Positions 1 to 6,115 of a stretch of DNA of 10,254 nt are shown one piece after another. The notes under the pieces are model-generated. The model was not told the DNA's origin. It ran no database searches and was given only the letters and a program-made list of their open reading frames with translations. Position 1 is the stretch's first letter, and every line of letters begins with the position of its first letter. The DNA is from Candidatus Thioglobus sp. (GTDB lineage Bacteria; Pseudomonadota; Gammaproteobacteria; PS1; Thioglobaceae). The stretch covers positions 1 to 10,254 of the forward strand of contig QOAB01000067.1 of the NCBI GenBank assembly GCA_003978285.1, written 5' to 3'. A program made the translations under genes and the position numbers.

Positions 1-179
1 TTGAGCCTTTTATTCAAATCATTCATGGCAAAGGCTATCACTCTGAAAATGGCATGAGTATTTTAAAAACCCAAGTGGTGAGTTTTTTAAGTCAACATCC
101 TCAAGTGTTGGCTTTTAATTCTTGCCCTGATAAAGACGGTGGTACGGGCGCCGTATTTGTACTACTAAAACAAAACTAA
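1..179 (+). CDS. Smr-domain protein, 3' end only (SmrA-like)
   Basis: The left edge cuts this gene; the visible frame begins with a full codon at position 3 and ends at TAA 177-179, giving 58 residues. The fragment matches the C-terminal half of an Smr domain: an IIHGKG motif near its start, a helix with the FLSQHPQV segment, and the closing GGTGAVFVLL strand. Smr domains are nucleic-acid-binding or nicking modules found at the end of MutS2 and as stand-alone proteins such as E. coli SmrA and SmrB. The GGTGA ending resembles SmrA more than SmrB. Whether it is stand-alone or the tail of a larger protein cannot be seen. The stop lies one base before the xseA start, so the two may be cotranscribed. 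Confidence 0.85.
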   Translation, partial: EPFIQIIHGKGYHSENGMSILKTQVVSFLSQHPQVLAFNSCPDKDGGTGAVFVLLKQN

Positions 180-180
180 C

Positions 181-1581
181 ATGTTTAATATTGATGAAAT
201 CTACACGGTCTCTGACTTTTTATCACTGTGTAATAAAACCATTGAAAACAACATTCCCACTTGTTGGCTACAAGGTGAGATTTCTAATTTATCTCGTCCT
301 GCTTCTGGGCATTGGTATTTCTCACTCAAGGATAGTCGTGGGCAAATTCGTTGTGCGCTATTCCGCCTTAACCAACGCAATATTAAATTCAACCCTGAAA
401 ATGGACTAGAAGTATTAGTGCGTGCTGCGCCAACCTTGTATGAGGCACGAGGTGATTTTCAGCTGATCATTCAACATGTTGAGCCTGTCGGTGTGGGCAA
501 CTTACAACTGGCCTTCGAACAGCTCAAAACCAAACTCAAAGACGAAGGTCTGTTTGATGTTCAGCATAAGAAATCATTACCTACTACAGTCAATACGATT
601 GGTGTTATTTCTTCGTCGAATGGCGCAGTTATTCGCGATATTATTAAAGTACTCAATAAGCGTTATCCATTTTCTGAAATTTTATTATTCGACTCAGTCG
701 TGCAAGGTGAAGGCTCGGCAGAAAAATTAACTCAAGCTGTTAAGGCCGCGGATCAATCAAATCGATGTGATGTGTTAATTTTGGCTCGAGGTGGTGGCTC
801 TTTAGAAGACCTATGGGCTTTTAACGAAGAGATGTTAGCCAGAGCCATATTCGCTGCTAAAACGCCAATTATCAGTGCTGTTGGTCATGAGACTGACACC
901 ACGATTGCAGATTTTGTCGCTGATGTACGTGCACCAACCCCGAGTGCTGCTGCCATGTTGGCAACACCAGATCGTTTAGAGCTATTGAATAAGTTGAACA
1001 AACTAAATAATCACTTAACTCGGCTTAGTCAGCAAGTATTAGAACGATACCAATCTCAACTCCAGCAATTAAGCTTAAGCACACCAAACTTAACTCGACA
1101 ACTTAATTTATTTTCACAAAGACTCGACGGCTTAAACACGCATCTGAATTATCAGATGAAATCATTGGTGAGTTTAAATCAAAGCAAGATTAGCACTCTG
1201 TTTGAGCAGTTAAAACAACATTCACCTAGCACTAGAATTAGCCACAACAAGCAGCTGAATTATTTAGCCAAAATACAACTTAAGCAAAGCATTCAACGGC
1301 TTGTTGTTCAGCATAAAAATACACTGAATGGCTTGCATGAACGATTAGAAAAATCCATCAACAATACGTTAGATTGGCAAAAAAATAAATTATCCCAACA
1401 CACGTTAGGGCTTGATCACTTGTCACCACTCAACACTCTGTCACGCGGTTATAGTATTTCTACTATTCAAGATAATCAAGTGCTACATTCGACTATTAAC
1501 GTTAAAATAGATGAGACAATGACCACGCTACTTAGTGATGGCAAAATTTATTCCCAGGTTAAAAAAATTGAAAAAACTTAG
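181..1581 (+). CDS. xseA: Exodeoxyribonuclease VII large subunit
   Basis: Catalytic large subunit of exonuclease VII, which degrades single-stranded DNA from both ends together with several copies of the small subunit XseB; it acts in the cytoplasm in DNA repair. The 466-residue length is close to E. coli XseA (456). An OB-fold occupies about residues 10-105. The catalytic core spans about 130-265, with the GVISSSNGAVIRDI strand (D153), RGGGSLEDLW (R203) and GHETDTTIADFVADVRAPTPSAA (H236, D239). These positions match the E. coli catalytic residues with a two-residue offset. A long, Gln- and Leu-rich helical region (about 270-415) is the coiled-coil stalk that binds XseB, and a short LSRGYSI segment follows. 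The ATG begins right after the preceding stop, with no clear Shine-Dalgarno. No xseB is present in this window. Confidence 0.97.
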   Translation: MFNIDEIYTVSDFLSLCNKTIENNIPTCWLQGEISNLSRPASGHWYFSLKDSRGQIRCALFRLNQRNIKFNPENGLEVLVRAAPTLYEARGDFQLIIQHVEPVGVGNLQLAFEQLKTKLKDEGLFDVQHKKSLPTTVNTIGVISSSNGAVIRDIIKVLNKRYPFSEILLFDSVVQGEGSAEKLTQAVKAADQSNRCDVLILARGGGSLEDLWAFNEEMLARAIFAAKTPIISAVGHETDTTIADFVADVRAPTPSAAAMLATPDRLELLNKLNKLNNHLTRLSQQVLERYQSQLQQLSLSTPNLTRQLNLFSQRLDGLNTHLNYQMKSLVSLNQSKISTLFEQLKQHSPSTRISHNKQLNYLAKIQLKQSIQRLVVQHKNTLNGLHERLEKSINNTLDWQKNKLSQHTLGLDHLSPLNTLSRGYSISTIQDNQVLHSTINVKIDETMTTLLSDGKIYSQVKKIEKT

Positions 1582-2383
1582 CTTATTGCTTTTATTTATT
1601 CCCGCTATTGTACTGGCCAATATTCCAGTTAAAAATACTGCAATACCCGGTGGTATTGCAGTGATTGATTTTGAAACCAACCATTCAAATCCAAAGGCGT
1701 TTTACAATAATATGCCTTTATACGTACAACACATCAAAGATCAGCGCTGGCAAGTATTGGTCGGTATTCCATTAATGGAAAAGCTCGGAAAAAAAACCAT
1801 TAAAGTTCAGGATGCCTCTACTCGATCATTTGATTTTGAAGTAACGGAACATACCTATACCGAGCAACACATTACCCTTAAAGGTAAAAATAAAAAATAC
1901 GTCAATCCTAACTTGGCACATATGGATCGCATCAAGTCAGAAAGGCCTGTGCTTTCAAGTGCTAGAAAAATATTTTCTGCTGGTGCTTTTTCTGATGGAT
2001 TGTTCACGCGCCCAGTTAATGGTGTAACCACCAGTCCTTTTGGGCTTAAGCGTTTTTATAATGGGCAGGCACGTCGACCCCATACTGGGCTAGATTATGC
2101 AGGTGATACAGGCACGCCCATCAAAGCCCCTGCAGATGGAAAAGTGATTTTAGCAGGTGATTTTTTCTTTAACGGCAATGCTATTTTTCTAGATCATGGG
2201 CAAGGGCTAATCAGCGTTTATCTTCATATGAACAAGCACCTAGTCAAACAAGGGGAAACAATTAAGCAAGGTGACACTATTGGCACCATCGGACAAACTG
2301 GCCGATCAACCGGCCCGCATCTTCATTGGGGTATTTATCTCAATCAAACTGTGGTTAATCCAAAAATACTGATGGGTAAGTAA
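1568..2383 (+). CDS. Secreted M23 family zinc metallopeptidase
   Basis: A periplasmic peptidoglycan endopeptidase of the M23 (lysostaphin-type) family, which cleaves peptide cross-links. I chose TTG 1568 as start: it has AGG at 1556-1558 and gives a compact signal peptide, with two lysines, a hydrophobic run at residues 4-16 and likely cleavage after VLA (residue 17). An in-frame GTG at 1535 and ATG at 1538 would add 11 or 10 residues, without a visible Shine-Dalgarno. From 1568 the protein has 271 residues. An N-terminal all-beta domain with a PGGIAV segment, typical of proteobacterial M23 proteins, comes first. The M23 domain follows at about 155-265, with zinc ligands H172 and D176 (HTGLD) and H253 (HLHWG), and catalytic histidines H220 and H251. 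The expected residues are present, so it is probably active rather than an EnvC-type activator. The gene overlaps the xseA tail and lies 2 bases before the next gene. Confidence 0.92.
   Translation: MKKLSLLLLFIPAIVLANIPVKNTAIPGGIAVIDFETNHSNPKAFYNNMPLYVQHIKDQRWQVLVGIPLMEKLGKKTIKVQDASTRSFDFEVTEHTYTEQHITLKGKNKKYVNPNLAHMDRIKSERPVLSSARKIFSAGAFSDGLFTRPVNGVTTSPFGLKRFYNGQARRPHTGLDYAGDTGTPIKAPADGKVILAGDFFFNGNAIFLDHGQGLISVYLHMNKHLVKQGETIKQGDTIGTIGQTGRSTGPHLHWGIYLNQTVVNPKILMGK
1637..1662. repeat. Perfect 11-bp inverted repeat inside the M23 gene
   Basis: ACTGCAATACC (1637-1647) and GGTATTGCAGT (1652-1662) are exact reverse complements separated by CGGT. In RNA this would be a stable stem-loop just after the signal-peptide codons. 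No T-run follows, so it is not a standard terminator. It encodes the conserved PGGIAV region, so codon choice alone may explain it. Confidence 0.7.
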
Positions 2384-2385
2384 TT

Positions 2386-2790
2386 ATGAAATCTGATGTT
2401 TCTTTATTACGCAGATTAGGGGCGATTGCCTACGATATTATTCTAGCCTTTTCATTGGCATTTTCTATTGTTGGCGCCATACTTATTGCATTTTTTGATA
2501 AGCAAGCTCAAACTGACTTACTTATGTTTGGTATTTATTTAATCACAGTTTATTTTTACTTTACCTGGTCATGGGTTAAAGGCAGACAAACGCTGGGCAT
2601 GAAAACTTGGAAATTCCAAATAGAGCAAAGTAATGGAGATAACATCACGCACAAACAAGCTTTTGTTCGATTTGCATTAGCCACAATATCATTTGCAGTT
2701 GTTGGGCTTGGGTTTGTTTATCAATTATTCAATAAAGATAATCTTGCATGGCACGACAAACACTCTAAGACACGACTGATAAAAAATTGA
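2386..2790 (+). CDS. RDD family membrane protein
   Basis: A 134-residue inner-membrane protein of the RDD family, whose function is generally unknown; some members have been linked to ion transport. The family signature is visible. An Arg-Arg pair and an Asp lie in the first segment (LLRRLGAIAYD, residues 7-17), a KGRQTLGMK loop lies mid-protein, and the C-terminal WHDKHSKTRLI matches the usual WHD..S.T ending. Three hydrophobic segments are seen at about 14-36, 45-64 and 90-112, as expected for the family. ATG 2386 lies 2 bases after the M23 stop, with GGGTAAG overlapping that stop as a possible ribosome site. It is likely cotranscribed with the peptidase. The specific substrate or role cannot be told from sequence. 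Confidence 0.9.
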   Translation: MKSDVSLLRRLGAIAYDIILAFSLAFSIVGAILIAFFDKQAQTDLLMFGIYLITVYFYFTWSWVKGRQTLGMKTWKFQIEQSNGDNITHKQAFVRFALATISFAVVGLGFVYQLFNKDNLAWHDKHSKTRLIKN

Positions 2791-2800
2791 TTGGTATCAA

Positions 2801-2828
2801 TTTAGCTTATAAAAACCTGTGATATAAT
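2801..2828 (+). promoter_or_regulatory. Extended -10 sigma70-type promoter
   Basis: A perfect TATAAT at 2823-2828 is preceded by TGA (2820-2822), giving the extended -10 form TGnTATAAT. The best upstream hexamer, TTTAGC at 2801-2806 with a 16-bp spacer, is a weak -35, which an extended -10 tolerates. Transcription would start near 2835, giving a leader of about 28 bases ahead of the 79-residue gene. It lies in the 72-base gap after the RDD gene. Confidence 0.65.
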
Positions 2829-2846
2829 GCCATTATTATTTAATAC

Positions 2847-2855
2847 AAAGGGGGA
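2847..2855 (+). promoter_or_regulatory. Strong Shine-Dalgarno for the 79-residue gene
   Basis: The purine run AAAGGGGGA sits 7 bases ahead of ATG 2863. It is the clearest ribosome site in the window; most neighbours have weak or no visible Shine-Dalgarno. It fixes the start of the small gene and suggests strong translation. Confidence 0.75.
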
Positions 2856-2862
2856 ATAAAAA

Positions 2863-3102
2863 ATGAGTTCAACTGTTGATAATAGCGCCAAAAGAGGTCA
2901 TATTTTATTATTAAGCACCATGGCTGTCACCTTGGTCGCACCACTGGCTTTAATCATACTTTCTTATATGGAAATTATTTCCGGCACTGCACAATATATT
3001 GCAGCATTTGGCGTAATCGCTTCCTTTATCTACATTATTGGTGGTGGTTTCTTAATGGCATTTCAAGATAAAAAAGACGGTGAAATGCTTGCTGATGGCT
3101 AA
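2863..3102 (+). CDS. Small two-helix membrane protein, unknown function
   Basis: I do not recognise this 79-residue protein. It has a short polar N-terminus (about residues 1-12), two hydrophobic segments (about 14-36 and 43-67) separated by a tight turn around Glu-Ile-Ile-Ser-Gly, a glycine triplet near the end of the second helix, and a charged tail rich in Lys, Asp and Glu. This fits a helical hairpin in the inner membrane with both ends in the cytoplasm, although topology is inferred. It is very likely a real gene: it has its own extended -10 promoter, a strong Shine-Dalgarno 7 bases from the ATG, and a terminator hairpin 60 bases after its stop. It therefore looks like an independently expressed, probably abundant, monocistronic unit between the RDD gene and ftsB. 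Confidence 0.8.
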   Translation: MSSTVDNSAKRGHILLLSTMAVTLVAPLALIILSYMEIISGTAQYIAAFGVIASFIYIIGGGFLMAFQDKKDGEMLADG

Positions 3103-3120
3103 ACCTTAGTCACATTAAAA

Positions 3121-3477
3121 TTGAGAAAACAAACAGCAAGAAATCCTAATAAGGGAAATACAAAAAAGCCAAATTCAGTATTTGGCTTTTTTTATCAATA
3201 TTGGATTACCATTATTCTAATTGTAGTTCTAGCCACTTTGATACGTCAAAATTTTTTCATTAATCAGTTCCCAACTTCTTTAATCAACAAGCAAGACGGT
3301 ATTGACCAACGTATCCAAGCCAACCAAACATTGGATAAACAAAACGCCGTAAAGCGAACTGAACTCAAAGCAGAAACCGCCTCTAATATGGAGATTTTAG
3401 AATCTCAAGCGCGTTATCGATTTGGACTGATAAAAAAGGGTGAAATTTACTACCAAATTACGCCGCAAAATCCTTGA
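3121..3477 (+). CDS. ftsB: Cell division protein FtsB (DivIC family)
   Basis: FtsB forms the FtsQ-FtsB-FtsL complex of the divisome, a bitopic inner-membrane protein with a periplasmic coiled coil. Here one transmembrane segment (about residues 28-42) is followed by a polar helical region (about 52-90). The C-terminal signature around LESQARYRFGLIKKGEIYY aligns with the LEERARNELSMTRPGETFY region of E. coli FtsB. The position directly before ispD and ispF is the same as in E. coli, which supports the call. The start is uncertain: TTG 3121 gives 118 residues, including a basic 27-residue cytoplasmic tail longer than in E. coli (103 in total). No ATG or GTG lies in frame before the membrane helix, and no Shine-Dalgarno precedes TTG 3121. 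The codons for about residues 14-25 overlap a terminator-like hairpin. A rare ATT start at 3205 or 3211 is an alternative. Confidence 0.82.
   Translation: MRKQTARNPNKGNTKKPNSVFGFFYQYWITIILIVVLATLIRQNFFINQFPTSLINKQDGIDQRIQANQTLDKQNAVKRTELKAETASNMEILESQARYRFGLIKKGEIYYQITPQNP
3162..3193 (+). terminator. Intrinsic terminator hairpin within the ftsB 5' region
   Basis: A perfect 13-bp inverted repeat (AAAAAAGCCAAAT at 3162-3174, ATTTGGCTTTTTT at 3180-3192) with a 5-base loop ends in a seven-T run. Its core GCCAAAT/ATTTGGC stem followed by T's is a classic rho-independent terminator. The A-run on the left arm would let it act in both directions. It most simply ends the transcript of the 79-residue gene, but it lies inside the ftsB reading frame. 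Confidence 0.75.
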
Positions 3478-3489
3478 TCATACCTTGGG

Positions 3490-3495
3490 TATAAT
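3490..3495 (+). promoter_or_regulatory. Possible -10 box ahead of ispD
   Basis: A perfect TATAAT lies between the ftsB stop and the ispD start, 29 bases before ATG 3525. No convincing -35 lies 16-18 bases upstream and there is no TGn extension, so this is only a candidate. If active, it would transcribe ispD and the genes downstream independently of the hairpin at 3162-3193. Confidence 0.3.
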
Positions 3496-3524
3496 AAACC
3501 CATCTTTTAATTACTTGTCTTTTA

Positions 3525-4226
3525 ATGTCGATTGACCAACACTTTTTGATTGTGCCTGCTAGTGGTGTTGGATCACGTATCGGGGGTGATACTCCTAAAC
3601 AATATCTAAAGCTAAACAATGGCTTGAGTGTACTCGATCAAACCTTAAAAACTTTACTGAGCATTAATCAAATCAAAGGTTGTGTAGTTGCCATTGCTAA
3701 AAACGACAATCACTTCGAACAATCGGAATTTTTCAATCATTCAAAATTACTCGCCACAGCAATTGGTGGTAAAGAGCGGTTTCATTCAGTGATCTCAGCT
3801 TTAAACACACTCAGGCCTTTTGCCAATGATAATGATTGGATACTGGTTCACGATGCGGCAAGACCCTGCGTAAAAACCACTGACGTGATTAACTTAATCA
3901 AGCAGCTTGAAGATCATCCAACGGGTGGATTGCTAGCCACTCGAGTAGTTGACACTATCAAACAAGCTGACAATATTCAGGTTGAAACCACCCTAGATAG
4001 GTCTAATCTTTGGCAGGCGCAAACACCCCAAATGTATCGATTTGGTGTATTATCAAAAGCCTTGGATAACATCATGAAAAATAATTTAAATATTACCGAT
4101 GAAGCCAGTAGTATTGAAGCTCTTGGGCTTGAGTCTATATTGATTGAAGGTAGTAAGAGCAACCTTAAAATCACCACGCCAGAAGACCTAGATTTGGCTA
4201 ACTTTTATTTAGAATCAAACAATTAA
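3525..4226 (+). CDS. ispD: 2-C-methyl-D-erythritol 4-phosphate cytidylyltransferase
   Basis: Third step of the MEP isoprenoid pathway: it transfers CMP from CTP to methylerythritol phosphate, in the cytoplasm. The 233-residue length is normal (E. coli 236). The N-terminal CTP loop PASGVGSRIGGDTPKQY (residues 11-27) supplies R18 and K25; a Ser replaces the second Ala of the usual PAAG. Further family motifs are GG.ERF.SV (81-89), VHDAARPC (108-115), DTIK (143-146), the LDRSNLW segment with the substrate-binding R159, ITDEAS, and a closing LKITTPEDL with the conserved Lys. All key residues are present. There is no Shine-Dalgarno near ATG 3525, and a possible -10 box lies 29 bases upstream. The stop abuts the ispF ATG, so the two are probably translationally coupled. 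Confidence 0.97.
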   Translation: MSIDQHFLIVPASGVGSRIGGDTPKQYLKLNNGLSVLDQTLKTLLSINQIKGCVVAIAKNDNHFEQSEFFNHSKLLATAIGGKERFHSVISALNTLRPFANDNDWILVHDAARPCVKTTDVINLIKQLEDHPTGGLLATRVVDTIKQADNIQVETTLDRSNLWQAQTPQMYRFGVLSKALDNIMKNNLNITDEASSIEALGLESILIEGSKSNLKITTPEDLDLANFYLESNN

Positions 4227-4703
4227 ATGAACATTAAAACTGGACTTGGGCAAGATTCTCACGCATTTGATGTCACTAATAGCAAATTGCTTATTTTGGG
4301 TGGTATTGAATTTGATCACCCGCAAGGTTTACGTGGAAACAGTGATGCTGATGTGATCTTACATTCGCTTACCAATGCCGTCTCTTCAATCACTGGAGAA
4401 AATATTTTAGGTGCTAAAGCGGATACACTCTGCCAACAAGGAATAACTGATAGCACTGAATATTTAAAACTAGCATTGAATGATCTTGATGATTGGCACA
4501 TTGAACACATTGCCATTTCAATTGAATGCTTGGTACCTAAGATTTCACCAAAAATAGAAGAATTGAAAGCCAATATCGCAAAATTAATGAACACTCAAAC
4601 TAACAATATTGGCATTACCGCTACCACAGGTGAAGGATTAACCGCTTTTGGTCGTGGCGAAGGCATTCAAGTATTGAGCATTATCACTGTTTCAAAAGCG
4701 TGA
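4227..4703 (+). CDS. ispF: 2-C-methyl-D-erythritol 2,4-cyclodiphosphate synthase, divergent type
   Basis: Fifth MEP pathway step: it cyclises CDP-methylerythritol phosphate to MEcPP with release of CMP. It normally works as a metal-dependent trimer. The 158-residue length is normal (E. coli 159). The metal ligands are kept: D10 and H12 in GLGQDSHAF, and H46 in SDADVILHSLTNA. The ILGG strand, the APK-like VPK segment and the C-terminal FGRGEG motif are also present. It departs from the E. coli type in two places. The GDIGK.FPDTD loop is replaced by ENILGAKADTL (58-68), and the ATTTEKLGF motif reads ATTGEGLTAF. These look like a coherent variant family rather than decay, because the reading frame and all metal ligands are intact. 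The start abuts the ispD stop, and the end overlaps the murC start by 4 bases (GTGA). Confidence 0.92.
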   Translation: MNIKTGLGQDSHAFDVTNSKLLILGGIEFDHPQGLRGNSDADVILHSLTNAVSSITGENILGAKADTLCQQGITDSTEYLKLALNDLDDWHIEHIAISIECLVPKISPKIEELKANIAKLMNTQTNNIGITATTGEGLTAFGRGEGIQVLSIITVSKA

Positions 4704-6115
4704 ATAATCTACGTCCAGTCTCTAATTCTAGAATTCAAAAAATTCACTTTATCGGTATTGGTGGCTCAGGTATGAGTGGTATTGCTGAAGTCTTACATAA
4801 CCTTGGGTACCAAATTTCAGGCTCTGACCTTTGTGAAAATAAAGCAACACGCCGATTGCAAGACTTAGGTTGTACCGTTAGTTACAAACATTCGGCTGAT
4901 CAAGTTGTCACTGCGCAAGCTGTAGTTGTATCTAGTGCTATTAGTGATAATAATCCAGAATTAATCAAAGCACATGAGCTCAATATTCCAACCGTACCAA
5001 GGGCTGAAATGCTGGCTGAAATCATGCGCTTTCGGTTTGGCATTGCTGTGGCTGGAACCCATGGAAAAACCACCACCACCAGTTTAATTACACATATTCT
5101 TAATGTTGCCAAGCTAGATCCCACTTACATCATTGGTGGTATTTTAAATTCAAGTGGCATCAACGCCAAACTTGGTGAGAGTGACTATTTGATCGCTGAA
5201 GCAGATGAATCTGATGCTTCGTTCTTACATTTACAACCCATGCTCAGTGTCATTACCAATATTGACCAAGATCATATGGCTACCTATGACAATGACTATC
5301 GCAAGCTCACCGATGCCTTTGTCAGTTTCACCTCTAATTTGCCTTTTTATGGTGCTTGCATACTATGTGCGGACGATATTGGTGTTCAAGACATCCTTGA
5401 TGACATCCATCGACCTTTGGTTACTTATGGGTTTAATGAAGGGTCTGATGTGCGGGCCACGAACATCACTCAAAAAAATCGACAAATGCATTTTGATGTT
5501 ATCTGTAAAAAATACGGCCAATCATTCTGTGTTGAGTTAAATCTTATTGGTAGGCACAATATCTTGAATACCTTGGCTGCGATTGGCGTGGCTTGTGAAT
5601 TAGACATTGGTGTTGATATTATTCAAAGTGCGTTAAAGACTTTTTCTGGTGTTGCAAGACGGCTTGATTATCACGGCACACTTAATATTGCCGAGCGATC
5701 GGTGGCTTTATTTGATGACTACGGTCATCACCCTAATGAAATCAATGCAGTTTTCGAAAGCTTATATAGCACCTATCAAGATCGACGCTTGGTAGTCATC
5801 TTCCAGCCACATCGTTACTCGCGCACCAGGGACTTATTTGATGATTTTGCTCGCGCCCTATCCAAAGCGGACGCCCTTATTCTGCTAGACATCTATCCTG
5901 CTAGCGAACAACCGATAGCTCACATTAACTCTGGTACATTGGCAGATGCAATTCGTCAACGTTCATCACTCGATCCAGTCGTTATCAAAAACACTGATGA
6001 AGTTTTAAAAGTACTACCTAACATCATTCAAAATAACGATGTTGTTTTAACGCTAGGTGCTGGTGATATTCATGTCTTGCCTGCTTTACTCACACAGGAA
6101 TATGCTGGCTCATAA
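4700..6115 (+). CDS. murC: UDP-N-acetylmuramate--L-alanine ligase
   Basis: ATP-dependent addition of L-alanine to UDP-MurNAc, the first amino acid of the peptidoglycan stem peptide, in the cytoplasm. At 471 residues it is slightly shorter than E. coli MurC (491). The N-terminal Rossmann domain carries HFIGIGGSGMSGIAE (residues 16-30). The central ligase domain carries the P-loop AGTHGKTTTT (118-127), EADESDASF and the TNIDQDHM segment. Further on are GRHNILNTLAAI, the DDYGHHPNEI motif and FQPHRYSRTRDL of the C-terminal domain, and a final LGAGDI. The start is GTG 4700, which overlaps the ispF stop as GTGA, so reinitiation is the likely way it is translated. A start further inside would cut into the nucleotide-binding strand. 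murG, the usual upstream neighbour in dcw clusters, is absent here. Confidence 0.98.
   Translation: MNNLRPVSNSRIQKIHFIGIGGSGMSGIAEVLHNLGYQISGSDLCENKATRRLQDLGCTVSYKHSADQVVTAQAVVVSSAISDNNPELIKAHELNIPTVPRAEMLAEIMRFRFGIAVAGTHGKTTTTSLITHILNVAKLDPTYIIGGILNSSGINAKLGESDYLIAEADESDASFLHLQPMLSVITNIDQDHMATYDNDYRKLTDAFVSFTSNLPFYGACILCADDIGVQDILDDIHRPLVTYGFNEGSDVRATNITQKNRQMHFDVICKKYGQSFCVELNLIGRHNILNTLAAIGVACELDIGVDIIQSALKTFSGVARRLDYHGTLNIAERSVALFDDYGHHPNEINAVFESLYSTYQDRRLVVIFQPHRYSRTRDLFDDFARALSKADALILLDIYPASEQPIAHINSGTLADAIRQRSSLDPVVIKNTDEVLKVLPNIIQNNDVVLTLGAGDIHVLPALLTQEYAGS

Noticed and set aside
2311..2330. GGCCG/CGGCC pairing near the HLHWG codons
   Set aside because: A 5-bp stem over a conserved M23 motif; residue conservation explains the bases.
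2787..2828. TTGATT or TTGGTA near 2787-2796 as the -35 of the small-gene promoter
   Set aside because: Spacing to the TATAAT at 2823 is 26-30 bases, too long for sigma70; the extended -10 is the better explanation.
3486..3513. TGGGT/ACCCA hairpin after ftsB as a terminator
   Set aside because: The stem is only 5 bp with a 7-base loop, and the following bases are a mixed T-rich stretch rather than a clean T-run; it also contains the TATAAT that may be a -10 box.
6057..6101. Longer murB with start at GTG 6057 or ATG 6072
   Set aside because: The extra residues lie wholly within murC coding sequence and do not resemble MurB N-termini; the family pattern begins at the HNQPM segment, just after ATG 6102.
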